This document shows, piece by piece, positions 1-8,500 of a stretch of 35,524 bases of DNA (the first letter of the stretch is position 1; every line of letters starts with the position of its first letter). The DNA is taken from contig CASEEV010000059.1 in the NCBI GenBank assembly GCA_949287065.1, positions 1 to 35,524 of the forward strand, read 5' to 3'. Source of the DNA: an uncultured Collinsella sp. Lineage in GTDB: Bacteria > Actinomycetota > Coriobacteriia > Coriobacteriales > Coriobacteriaceae. Below the pieces are notes generated by a model. That model saw nothing but the letters and a program-made list of their open reading frames with translations, did no database searches and was not told where the DNA came from. Position numbers and translations under genes: made by a program.

Positions 1-68
1 GAAGTCAAGCGCCCCCGCGCCGATGGTACTGCGGCGGAAGGCCGTGGGAGAGCAGGAGGCCGCCGACC
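1..68 (+). rRNA. rrf: 5S ribosomal RNA, 3' part (cut by window edge)
   Basis: The first ~68 bases read as the second half of a bacterial 5S rRNA: GAAGTCAAGC, then GCCGATGGTACTGC, then GTGGGAGAGCAGG, which are hallmark segments of loops C, E and D. The 5' half lies outside the window, so the 16S and 23S genes are presumably further left. The exact 3' end is uncertain by several bases because the 5' strand of helix I is not visible. A strong terminator follows at 105-141. Confidence 0.9.
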
Positions 69-104
69 GGTGGGCGGCGCTCGCCAGAAGTGGCGGGCCC
101 GGGA

Positions 105-141
105 GGGGCCCCGCGGGAGACCGCGGGGCCCCTTCTTTATT
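105..141 (+). terminator. Terminator of the rRNA operon
   Basis: A perfect 12-bp GC stem (105-116 with 121-132) is closed by the tetraloop GAGA and followed by TTCTTTATT. It lies about 35 bases after the 5S rRNA end, as expected for an rRNA operon terminator. Confidence 0.9.
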
Positions 142-239
142 GTGTACGGCGGTTGCGCTGTGTGACGTAGATCGCCTTTGCCCTTCGTTTGCGTACAATG
201 TGATCATCGTTCCGTGTTTCTCTATGTCGAGGTGGTCGC

Positions 240-1169
240 ATGTCCAAAGTAGTTGTCTTCGGTAGCATGAATATGGATCTTTCCATCGCGTGCGATCGCG
301 TACCGCAGGTCGGTGAAACCCTGGAAGGTTTTGACTTTATTTGCAATCCTGGTGGAAAAGGTGCCAACCAGGCGGTAGCTTCATCTCGCCTTGGCGCTCC
401 GACCGCGATGATCGCTGCTGTGGGCAAAGACTCTTTTGGATCTGATCTTCTGCAGGGTCTTTCTGATTCGTGCGTCGACTGCGCTCATGTGCGCTCCTTG
501 AACGATGCCACCACCGGCGTTGCAGTAATTGTAAGGACGCACGGAGACAACCGGATCATCCTCGATCCAGGTGCTAACCATGCGCTTTCTTTTGATGACG
601 TTGAGCCCATCATGCGGGATGTTATTGAGCCCAACGATGTTTTTGTCTGTCAGCTCGAGTGCGCTCTCGATACGACCTACTTGGCCATTCGTCTTGCTCA
701 TGAGCTCGGTGCTCGTGTTATTTTCAATCCTGCTCCTGCTCGCGTTTTCCCCGATGATCTTTGGGGATCCATTGATCTTCTCTGTCTTAACGAGACGGAG
801 TGCGAGATCATCACCGGAATTCTCCCTTCGGACGATGATTCGTGTCGCGACGCCCTCGCGGTCCTTAAGGGACGTGGTGTTTCCGATGTCGTGCTGACGC
901 TCGGCTCCTCGGGCTCAGCAGCTCTTTCCGACGGGACCCTGCTCCGTAGGGCTCCGCTTGCCATTGACGCCGTTGACTCTACCGGCGCTGGCGATACCTA
1001 TATTGGCTCCTTTGCCGTTGCCTTGCTAGAGGGCAAAGATCTTGAGGCGTCTATGGACTTTGCGACTAAGGCCTCGGCATACACGTGTCTTTCTGCCGGT
1101 GCTCAACAGGCTATTGCGTGGCGCGCCGATCTCGACGCGTGGGATGCGCCTGGTCCGCGTCAGAAATAG
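240..1169 (+). CDS. rbsK: Ribokinase-like PfkB-family sugar kinase
   Basis: This 309-residue protein is probably a cytoplasmic ATP-dependent kinase that phosphorylates ribose or a similar sugar. Visible PfkB features are the N-terminal strand VVVFGSMNMDL, the glycine-rich substrate motif NPGGKGANQA near residue 39, and the C-terminal signature DSTGAGDTY, whose Asp is the catalytic base in this family. Length matches ribokinases (about 305 residues). The ATG at 240 follows GAGGTGG at 229-235, and a possible -10 box TACAAT lies at 194-199. The gene stands alone after the rRNA operon, with no ribose transporter or regulator nearby, so ribose as substrate is inferred from family likeness only. 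A different sugar or a nucleoside is possible. The third-position GC looks lower than in most of the window. Confidence 0.82.
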   Translation: MSKVVVFGSMNMDLSIACDRVPQVGETLEGFDFICNPGGKGANQAVASSRLGAPTAMIAAVGKDSFGSDLLQGLSDSCVDCAHVRSLNDATTGVAVIVRTHGDNRIILDPGANHALSFDDVEPIMRDVIEPNDVFVCQLECALDTTYLAIRLAHELGARVIFNPAPARVFPDDLWGSIDLLCLNETECEIITGILPSDDDSCRDALAVLKGRGVSDVVLTLGSSGSAALSDGTLLRRAPLAIDAVDSTGAGDTYIGSFAVALLEGKDLEASMDFATKASAYTCLSAGAQQAIAWRADLDAWDAPGPRQK

Positions 1170-1171
1170 CG

Positions 1172-1200
1172 CTTGTGAACTCAGACACAAGTCGACTTTT
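1172..1200 (+). terminator. Weak terminator-like hairpin after rbsK
   Basis: CTTGTG (1172-1177) pairs with CACAAG (1186-1191), and CTTTT follows shortly after. The stem has only 6 bp, so termination is uncertain. It overlaps a perfect 10-bp palindrome AAGTCGACTT (1189-1198). Confidence 0.3.
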
Positions 1201-1206
1201 GCGCGC

Positions 1207-1233
1207 TTGGGCATACTGCTGCCTGCGTATACT
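1207..1233 (+). promoter_or_regulatory. Candidate promoter of the first zinc-ribbon gene
   Basis: A good -10 box TATACT (1228-1233) is preceded by TTGGGC (1207-1212), with a short 15-base spacer. A TG doublet at 1224-1225 lies close to an extended -10 position. It sits 53 bases before the ATG at 1286. The assignment is by eye only. Confidence 0.35.
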
Positions 1234-1285
1234 GAAAGGTGCAAATTCAATAGCGTCCGCAAGTTACTGCGTTGAGAGGAGCGCC

Positions 1286-2728
1286 ATGTTCTGCACAGGC
1301 TGTGGTGCCGAGATACCAGAGGGAAGCAAGTTCTGCACTGCGTGCGGAAAGCCCGTGGAAGCCGGCGGTACTTCAAACGAGGAGAATGCAGCCGAAGGGG
1401 AGGCGCGCGCGTCTCTTGGTCCTAAGGACGCCGAGCTTCACGCTCCTCTGGAGCCTAAGGACGGCGAGCAGGAGGGCTCTGCGGCCAATGACGGGCATGA
1501 GGCTCCTGCCACTCGCTACGCCGACGCAACAAACGGCGTGGATCATACCGTCGTCATGCCTCACGTGGGAACACCGACGGACGGCGGGCAGGTCGATCCG
1601 TACGCTGCTCCCGTGCCTCAGAAGCGCTCGCATGCGGGGGTCATCGTCGCCGTTGTGTGTGCCGTGGTTGCCGTGGCGGTTGCTGTGGGCGTGTTTGTCT
1701 TCCTGGGTTCCGATTCGTCCGACGGCGGCGGCAACATGGTGATCAATGCCATCAAGGGCGAGCCCGAGCCCGTTGGGGTTCCCTTTGAGGTCGATATCCC
1801 CAACTACGACCCCGATGACGGCTCCCTTGTACCCGTGCAGGTGACGGGCACCGATTGCGACGATAACGACGTCGACGAGATCCAGTATGTTGACGAAGAC
1901 GGCGAGGGTCTGAGCTTGCTGCCCGGTTCGTACGAGCTGTCGGTGGCCGCTTCGCCCTTCGGCGAAGGCGGAGCGCTGTACGCGTATCCTGACGACAAGG
2001 TCACGCTCGATATCGAGGAAGATGGCAGCGTGTCGATGTCGGGCGCTTTTCCGCTCGAGTTCAAGCTGGCCGACGCGCTCGACGTAACGGACGACGACAT
2101 TCAGCGCGCCTACGATTGCGCGGTGGATGGCGGTTGCGATTCCAAGGATCAGGCTGACGACCTCAAGAGCGCTGCCGAGAAGTGGCGCGACGATGCCGTT
2201 GAGGAGGAGAACCGCAGGGCGCAGGAGGAGGAGACGCGGCGCCGCGCCGAGCAGGAGGAGGCGGCTTACCGCGTTACCTCGAACTACTACGAGTTCACGG
2301 TGCCCGTGTACTGGCGCGGCCGTGTGACATGGACCCAGAGCGGCAATACGACGAACATCTACTCCAGCGCGTATCCGTCGCGCAAGGTCTGCTCCATCGA
2401 GATAGAGCCCGCGAGCTCAACGCTCAACATGGGCGATATCGGCGGCGGCATCTGCTACCACGTAGACAACGGTTCACAACGCGTCGTCGTGCGCATGACC
2501 AACTACGCCTACCTTATTTCTTACTACGCATCGCTTAACTCGAGCGATCCCAGCACGTACTACTCCATGGACGAGGCTCGGGAGCTCGTGGACCTGCAGT
2601 CGATGGGATCGTACAGCTACGATACGATGCTCAGCACGTACAAGTCGACGAGCGGACGCTCGGGTACGCTGGGTCAGCCCACGAGCATCATGGGTGACAC
2701 CATGGCCGATTGCATCACGCTTCGCTAG
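1286..2728 (+). CDS. Zinc-ribbon, single-pass membrane protein with coiled coil
   Basis: This 480-residue protein has no recognised function. It opens with a Cys4 zinc ribbon (C3, C6, C17, C20). A hydrophilic, acidic linker follows to about residue 115, then one membrane helix at about 118-141 preceded by KRSH. The outer part begins with an acidic beta-rich stretch. A charged coiled-coil-like segment rich in E, R and Q covers about 292-328. A last domain (about 333-480) is rich in Tyr, Ser and Thr. The ribbon should be cytoplasmic and the rest extracytoplasmic. The start is the ATG at 1286, with GAGAGGA at 1274-1280; upstream in-frame codons show no ribbon and a poor start context. A strong terminator separates it from the next six zinc-ribbon genes, so it is a single-gene unit beside a related operon. 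Confidence 0.8.
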   Translation: MFCTGCGAEIPEGSKFCTACGKPVEAGGTSNEENAAEGEARASLGPKDAELHAPLEPKDGEQEGSAANDGHEAPATRYADATNGVDHTVVMPHVGTPTDGGQVDPYAAPVPQKRSHAGVIVAVVCAVVAVAVAVGVFVFLGSDSSDGGGNMVINAIKGEPEPVGVPFEVDIPNYDPDDGSLVPVQVTGTDCDDNDVDEIQYVDEDGEGLSLLPGSYELSVAASPFGEGGALYAYPDDKVTLDIEEDGSVSMSGAFPLEFKLADALDVTDDDIQRAYDCAVDGGCDSKDQADDLKSAAEKWRDDAVEEENRRAQEEETRRRAEQEEAAYRVTSNYYEFTVPVYWRGRVTWTQSGNTTNIYSSAYPSRKVCSIEIEPASSTLNMGDIGGGICYHVDNGSQRVVVRMTNYAYLISYYASLNSSDPSTYYSMDEARELVDLQSMGSYSYDTMLSTYKSTSGRSGTLGQPTSIMGDTMADCITLR

Positions 2729-2759
2729 CGCTTCGTTAAAACTGGCGCTTGACTGTTGA

Positions 2760-2797
2760 GCCGCCTGCAACTCATCGTGGTTGCGGGCGGCTTTTTT
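2760..2797 (+). terminator. Rho-independent terminator
   Basis: A 12-bp stem (2760-2771 with 2780-2791, one G-U pair) has an 8-base loop and is followed by six T. It ends the single zinc-ribbon gene at 1286-2728. Confidence 0.9.
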
Positions 2798-3225
2798 CAG
2801 TTTTCTGCAGACTGCTGCTTATGCAGCTTGTCGGGGCGAGGGTGTGGCCGGTGCTGGAATGTCGCGGTGCCACGCAAGATAGGCGGTTTTGTGGCAGGGC
2901 TTCGCGTGCTGTTTGCCAGCATGCTCAATGACGCCATGGGGGCGCAGGCAGATCTTGCCGAGAAGGACGGAAGGGTTTTAGTGCGCGAGTATAGTGCTGT
3001 ACCTTAAAACGTAACAAATCCTGAACGTGCCAATTTGCGTCGGTAGGGTCGTGTAGTATAGGTTTAGATTTGTGCAGATATTGTGTCCAATATTTGATTT
3101 AGATAGGCGGACTCAGCTCTGTGGTCGGGATGGCCCGCTCGTGTGTCGCTTGGCGCCGTCTCGGTCGCTGAAAAGCTTGATGCCCAGTTCTGCACGTGTC
3201 GCTTGGGGGATGACCAGGAGGATCT
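2798..3225 (+). other. Intergenic region before the zinc-ribbon operon
   Basis: No convincing gene is present in these 428 bases. Small open frames (such as 2756-3007) run through the preceding terminator and lack a ribosome binding site. The right half is clearly AT-richer. It holds a weak promoter candidate, TTGCGT (3035-3040) with TATAGG (3057-3062) and a 16-base spacer, and the dyad listed at 3078-3093. It also holds two copies of TTTAGAT (3063-3069 and about 3096-3102) flanking that dyad. It likely contains the promoter for the operon starting at 3226. Confidence 0.5.
3078..3093. repeat. AT-rich inverted repeat, possible operator
   Basis: ATATTG (3078-3083) and CAATAT (3088-3093) form a perfect 6-base dyad around TGTC. 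It lies just downstream of the candidate promoter for the zinc-ribbon operon and is flanked by two TTTAGAT copies. A repressor site is possible, but no regulator is known. Confidence 0.35.
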
Positions 3226-3867
3226 ATGGCAGATATCACCATCGATAGCGCGTTTAGTGAGATTGGCCGGCGCGTTACAGGTTTTACCCAGGGAATTGGC
3301 GGACGTGCGCGCGAGTTTGGCGAGACTGCTCGCATCAACTCGTCTATAGAGGAGCGAAGAAAGCGCATTCGGGGGATCTACGAGCAGATTGGTCAAGCGT
3401 ATTGTCAGAGGCATCGCGGAGATGTGGCCGCTGAGTTTAAAGACCAGGTTGCGCTCGTCGATAGTCTCAACGCTGAAATCTCAAGTCTCCAGCAACAGCT
3501 GATGACGGTTCAAACGCGGCGGGTGTGTCCGATCTGCCATCGCGAGGTAAACGGTGACTCTCGATTCTGCCCGTACTGCGGATCGGACATGGCTGTTTCG
3601 CAGCCTTCCGTTTCTGCCGGGGCCGCTCTGTGCCCCAATTGCGGCTCGCCCATCAACGCAGGAGATCGCTTTTGCATGAGCTGCGGACAGACGATACCGG
3701 CTGCACCGGCCCAGCCGGTGGCTCCTGCGCAGCAGACCGCGCCAGTGGGTACCGTGTTGGTAACGCCTCCTGTGGTGCAGGCGGCTAAGATCTGCCCTGC
3801 ATGCGGGGCAACCAATAAGCCCCAGAGCGCGTTTTGCATGTCATGCGGCCATAAACTGGAAGGGTAG
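3226..3867 (+). CDS. Soluble protein with three zinc ribbons
   Basis: This 213-residue protein has no membrane segment or signal peptide, so it should be cytoplasmic. Residues 1 to about 97 are charged and helical in look, with a coiled-coil-like stretch ending in SSLQQQL. Three double-CxxC zinc ribbons follow, starting near residues 101, 136 and 191. Pro/Ala/Gln linkers separate the last two. Function is unknown; multi-ribbon proteins of this kind often bind proteins or nucleic acid. The ATG at 3226 follows AGGAGG at 3216-3221. It is the first gene of a six-gene run, with only six bases to the next gene, which suggests one transcript. As the only soluble member it could be an adaptor for the cytoplasmic ribbons of its membrane neighbours; that is inference. 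Confidence 0.8.
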   Translation: MADITIDSAFSEIGRRVTGFTQGIGGRAREFGETARINSSIEERRKRIRGIYEQIGQAYCQRHRGDVAAEFKDQVALVDSLNAEISSLQQQLMTVQTRRVCPICHREVNGDSRFCPYCGSDMAVSQPSVSAGAALCPNCGSPINAGDRFCMSCGQTIPAAPAQPVAPAQQTAPVGTVLVTPPVVQAAKICPACGATNKPQSAFCMSCGHKLEG

Positions 3868-3873
3868 GCAAAG

Positions 3874-4803
3874 ATGAATTGTCCCTCGTGCGGCTCGGTC
3901 ATTCCCGATGGCTCGGCATTTTGTCCCTCGTGCGGGCACCAGATTCCACGGCAGGGTGCGGTATGCCCGGGCTGCGGCGCTCCGGTAAAGCCCGGAACCA
4001 AATTCTGCGGTGTTTGCGGCAGACCGCTTTCGGCGGCTGGTTCCGCAGCTTCTCCGGCTATGCCCACAGTATGTCCCCAGTGCGGCGCTTCGCTGCCGAC
4101 GGGGGCGAGCTTCTGCCCGTCGTGCGGCCATCGCTTCGGCGCAGGCTCGACAGGTGCAGCCGGTGCCATGGGAAACGCGTGCCCGCAGTGCGGAAGCCCC
4201 CTGCCTTCGGGCGCCTCGGCCTGTCCTACGTGCGGTTACGTGGTGAAGCAGAAGAAGGCTGCCAACTATAAGGCTATCGGCATCGGCGCCGTGGCCGTTG
4301 TTGCCGTGGCCGTGCTGGCGGCGGTCGGCATTTTCTTCGTCTTCTTCCGCGGTAACAATCCCGAGGACGTGGTGAAGGACTACCTAGAATATAGCTTCAA
4401 CGAGAATTCCGACTATGACGGCCTGAGTTTTATTGATCCCGCTTTGCTGGATGCCGCGATGGACGAGGCAAACTACGACGACGACGATCTGCGCGATTGG
4501 GTGAAGGATACCCGCGAGACCGTCTTTGACGCCTATGACGATCAGTTTGGCAAGGGCTGGACGTACGAGTACGAGATCGTTGACGACGACCCGTACCGTG
4601 ACAGCGAGCTCGAGGATGTCGAGGATATCTACGACAGCGCAGACCTCGACGTGCCCGAGGTCTCCGAAGGGCGCGAGTACGAGATCGACGTCACCATCAT
4701 CGACGAGGACGGCGATGAGGAAGACACCACGATGATGATCGGCATCGTGAAGTGCGATGGAAACTGGTACGTCGATCCAGCAGGTTTTGGCCTGTATTTC
4801 TAA
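3874..4803 (+). CDS. Membrane protein with four zinc ribbons and an acidic outer domain
   Basis: The product has 309 residues. Four Cys4 ribbons occupy the first ~130 residues, each a pair of CxxC motifs. A single membrane helix (about 137-160) is preceded by KQKKA, which fits a cytoplasmic N-terminus. The outer part (about 162-309) is strikingly rich in Asp and Glu. It starts NPEDVVKDYL and ends CDGNWYVDPAG, a pattern seen in NTF2-like or DUF4878-like outer domains (weak likeness, by eye). Function is unknown. The gene follows the soluble triple-ribbon gene by six bases and lacks a strong ribosome binding site (AGGCAAAG only), so translational coupling is likely. A GC hairpin without a clear T tract follows at 4818-4839. 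Confidence 0.78.
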   Translation: MNCPSCGSVIPDGSAFCPSCGHQIPRQGAVCPGCGAPVKPGTKFCGVCGRPLSAAGSAASPAMPTVCPQCGASLPTGASFCPSCGHRFGAGSTGAAGAMGNACPQCGSPLPSGASACPTCGYVVKQKKAANYKAIGIGAVAVVAVAVLAAVGIFFVFFRGNNPEDVVKDYLEYSFNENSDYDGLSFIDPALLDAAMDEANYDDDDLRDWVKDTRETVFDAYDDQFGKGWTYEYEIVDDDPYRDSELEDVEDIYDSADLDVPEVSEGREYEIDVTIIDEDGDEEDTTMMIGIVKCDGNWYVDPAGFGLYF

Positions 4804-4817
4804 CGATAGATTAATCG

Positions 4818-4839
4818 ACGCGCTCCCTCGGGAGCGCGT
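4818..4839 (+). repeat. GC-rich hairpin in the zinc-ribbon operon
   Basis: ACGCGCTCC (4818-4826) pairs perfectly with GGAGCGCGT (4831-4839) across the loop CTCG. Only GCCGTTTA follows, so full termination is doubtful. It may be a partial terminator or an RNA-processing or stability element that tunes expression of the genes downstream. Confidence 0.5.
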
Positions 4840-4863
4840 GCCGTTTATGGTCGGTGATGCGTT

Positions 4864-5559
4864 GTGTTCTGCCCTCGTTGCGGCAATGAGATCAAGAGCG
4901 GTGCTTCGTTTTGCGGTCGTTGCGGAGCTTCAATCTGGAGCGCTTCCTCTGTGGGCCCTCGTTCCGCTCGTACCGGAGGTCGGCTGTCAGGGGTCCCCGC
5001 GTCTGCCCAGGCTGCTGCGGGTGGCTTACCGAGGCTTGGCCTCGGCATGGTCGGCAGCCGCCTGCTCTTCGTGGTCTGTGCTGCACTCGGGGCGGCTCTC
5101 GTTGTTGGCTTCGGGGCAAACGTGCTTGCTCGGTACGAGGAGCTGAGCGCGTTTCTCGGCATGTACGATGTGCCGCAGGCGGCGCTCTCCGCCGCCGTGT
5201 GGTATGTGCTGGGGCTTGCGCTTGCCGTGCTTCTGGCGCTACTGGTGCTGAGGCTGCTGGGAGCTGCGTTGGGGTCGCGCAAGACGTTAACGCACCCGCT
5301 GCTCAGGACGCTTCCGCTTCTGGTTGCACTTGTCGCGTTGGTTGGAAGCTTGGCGGTTTTAGGCGCCGTTTGGGGCTCCTCTTCCGCTTCCTCGTCGTCG
5401 GCAACGGCTCCTCTGCAATACGTTGCTGCGTTTTTCTCGGAGTGGATTGCCGCGTGGGCCGCAGGGCTTATTGCGCTTCTCGGCCTGACCGTTGTTGCGC
5501 TTGCGCTGTATTGTACAAGCCGCCGTTCGACTCAGGCGTTCTCTGCGGGCACAAGGTAG
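4864..5559 (+). CDS. Zinc-ribbon protein with four membrane helices
   Basis: This 231-residue protein begins with one Cys4 zinc ribbon, MFCPRCG then FCGRCG, in the first 21 residues. Four hydrophobic segments follow at about 66-88, 108-137, 144-170 and 185-215. A Ser-rich loop lies between the third and fourth. Both ends should be cytoplasmic. No transporter or enzyme motif is visible, and the function is unknown. The start is a GTG at 4864 chosen because it places the ribbon at the N-terminus, as in all neighbours; the ribosome binding site is weak (GGTGA near 4852). It is the only multi-pass member of the cluster. Its stop (5557-5559) overlaps the ribosome binding site of the next gene, so the two are very likely co-translated. 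Confidence 0.72.
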   Translation: MFCPRCGNEIKSGASFCGRCGASIWSASSVGPRSARTGGRLSGVPASAQAAAGGLPRLGLGMVGSRLLFVVCAALGAALVVGFGANVLARYEELSAFLGMYDVPQAALSAAVWYVLGLALAVLLALLVLRLLGAALGSRKTLTHPLLRTLPLLVALVALVGSLAVLGAVWGSSSASSSSATAPLQYVAAFFSEWIAAWAAGLIALLGLTVVALALYCTSRRSTQAFSAGTR

Positions 5560-5569
5560 GTGAGCTGCC

Positions 5570-8500
5570 GTGAAATGCAAGAAATGCGGTGCGAAAATCT
5601 CGCGCAAGAAGAAATTCTGCGGCGTGTGCGGGGCGCCTGTGCCTAAGCGTCGTTGGCCGTTTGTGGTTGGTGGCATTGCCGCTGTGCTTGTCGTTGCGGG
5701 CGCTGTGGTGGCGACCCTCGCCCTTACGGGGATTGTTGATGTGGGGCGCGTCTTGGGCGAACGCGAAAACGGGCCGGCGGGCTGCATGGACGGTGATTAC
5801 CTGCAGCTCAATGGCGGCTTTACCGACGTGAAGGTAACCGGCGAGGATTCAGCGCTCGATGCGCTCGACGATGTTGCCTCGGCTCTTGGCATCGAGGATG
5901 TTGACGAGCAGCTCAGCCTCTCGCAGACCAACGAGGCCCTCGACACGACGTTTTACCGATATGCCCAGATGTACGAGGGCATTCCCGTGTACGGCCGCAG
6001 CGTGGCCATGGGCGCGGATAAAGACGGCGAGACCACGGCTCTTACGAGCAATTATCTGCCGATCGGCGATGTGGATACCGATCCCAAGATCACCGAGGAC
6101 GAAGCGCTTGAGACGGTGGCTGATGAGGGCGACTGGAGCCAGATGGGCCCTGCGGGTTTGTGCGTGTATTCGCTTGGTGACCATGACCCTGCTCTCGCAT
6201 GGCAAGTAGATGCTTACGGCGTTTCGGAGGCGCGATCGTATTTTGTCGATGCGACGAGTGGGAAGATCTTGGCCAAAGAGGATTTGATGCGGACGGATGG
6301 CATCGAGACGATTTCAGGCAAAGACAAAGATGGCAATACCGTCGACGTGGAAGTGTGGAAGATAGGGGAGAGTGCCTACGAGCTGAGCAACGACGCAAGC
6401 GGCCTGTTGGGGGTTGACGCCGGAGAGAAGGAGATTCAGGTTTTCGATACGGAGGGATCTGACGAAAACGGCAATACGTACAACATGGACGTTATCGGAA
6501 GCGGAAGTGCGTATTTTCTCGACAGCGATGGCAAGCGCCTGCAGGATACGCATGTAGGAAATAGATATTACCGCCTGACGAGGGGCGGAAAGACGGTCGC
6601 CGAACGCGCGTTTGTTTCAGCGGCAGACGTGCGTGTGGACGGATCGGTTCTGTCGGCGATTGAGGGCAGCGAGCAGGAGCTGTTTGATAGCAATAAAGTG
6701 CGTGCTACGACAGCATATGAGCGCACGCAGCGCTGTTTGGACTTCTACAGATACGTTCTCGGTCGCAAGGGGTTTAATGGCGAATACGGCAGCATGACGG
6801 TCGTTGCTGGAACGAAGTTTGTTACCTCTAAGGGCGTAGACGATTCCGGTAATGCCATGTCGCTGACGGTGGGTCCGCATATTACGTTCATTTGCTTTGG
6901 CCATAAGAACGATATTGCCCTTGATACCGTTGCACATGAGTTTACGCACTCTGCCGAGGCTACGCTGAGCTCCATGGTGTACGAAGGGGAATCTGGCGCT
7001 CTGATGGAGGCAACTTCGGACATTTTCGGCGAACTGGTCGAGGACTACAACGACGGCCGCATGGACAATAGCTGCGACTGGCTTCATACGGGGTCAAGAA
7101 ACATCTCAACACCTGGCGATTCGAACAATCCTGCTGAAGTTGGCGACGAGGCGTGGGGTGACCCTAGCCTGACTGACGAAGAGCACGATTACGGCTACGT
7201 GCATAACAACAGCACGGTGGTTTCTCATGCGGCATATCTTATGTGCAACGGCGACGATCTGGACGGCGAGAAGCTCGGTACCGACCAACTTGCGCAGCTC
7301 GTGTACCTCTCGTTCATGCTGATGCCGAGCGACTGCACGTTCGAGCAGTTCAGGGCTATTACCGAGAGCGCTGCCCAGACTATGATCGACAACGACCTTA
7401 TGACCGAGGAAAACCTCGAGCGAATTTCGGCGGCGTTTGACGAGGTCAAGATCGGGACGCCGGGCGATGAGGTTTATCGGGTCACGAAGGATGCAAAGAT
7501 CCAGGTGCTCGACATCGATTCCGAACCGTATGCCGACTACACGGTGACCGTGCAGTCGATGCTTACGACGCCGGGTCCCGACGATGACGACTCTTCGATT
7601 CTGCTCGCCAACTACGATGCGGGAGGCGCGCAGGTGCACGCCGCGCGCGCTGAGCTGAAACCTCGGGCGCGGCAGGCCGACTATTTTGTTGAGTCGCCGT
7701 ATACGCTCACGCCGTCTTCTTCGGACCCGATGCCTCTGGAGTTTGAGCACGAGGTAAGCTACCGGCTTACCGTTGACGACGCCAACAGCGATCAGTCCTT
7801 CGAGATTGTGGTGATGGTTGCTGATGACGGTCGCGATGTGCTCACGATCAACACCCCTTGGGGTGAAGAGGCGGAACGGACCAAAGAGGAGGGGGTCGAC
7901 AGACTGCCCGAGCCGGTGAGCGAGGGGCCGGGTACGCGCGACGTGGCGCTCGTGCTCGACATATCAAGCTCTATGTCGGGCAACAAAATGACCCAAATGT
8001 GCAAGGGTGCCGACGGCTTTGTGGATACGGCGCTTGCGAGCGGAGCGAACGTGGGTCTTGTCTCATACAGCTACGAGGCAACGATCGTCGAAGGGCTTAC
8101 GAGCGACGAGGCGCGGCTGTCGAGCGGTGTAGCGAGTCTCTCGACCTCCGGTAACACCAACATCGAGGATGGCTTAAGAAAGGCAGGGGACGTGCTCGCC
8201 GCCGGTGACGCCGACAAGCAGATCATCGTACTGATGTCGGACGGCGCGCCCAACGAGGGCATGGTGGGCGACGATCTTGTCGCCTACGCTGACGAGCTTA
8301 AGGAGGACGGCGTCAAGATCTACACGGTCGGCTTTGAAGAGGGGCCTGACGGCTATGCGCTGCTTTCGGCCATGGCGAGCGACGGCTGCCATTACGAAGT
8401 GTCTGATGCGAGCGAGCTCCAGGGGTTCTTTACCGACATCGCCGACGAAATCAGCGGCACGCGCTTTGTGTACGTGCGGGCGGCATGTCCGGTTGATGTG

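Noticed and set aside
2756..3007. Small open frame after the first zinc-ribbon gene
   Set aside because: It begins inside the terminator stem at 2760-2797, has no ribosome binding site and resembles no family.
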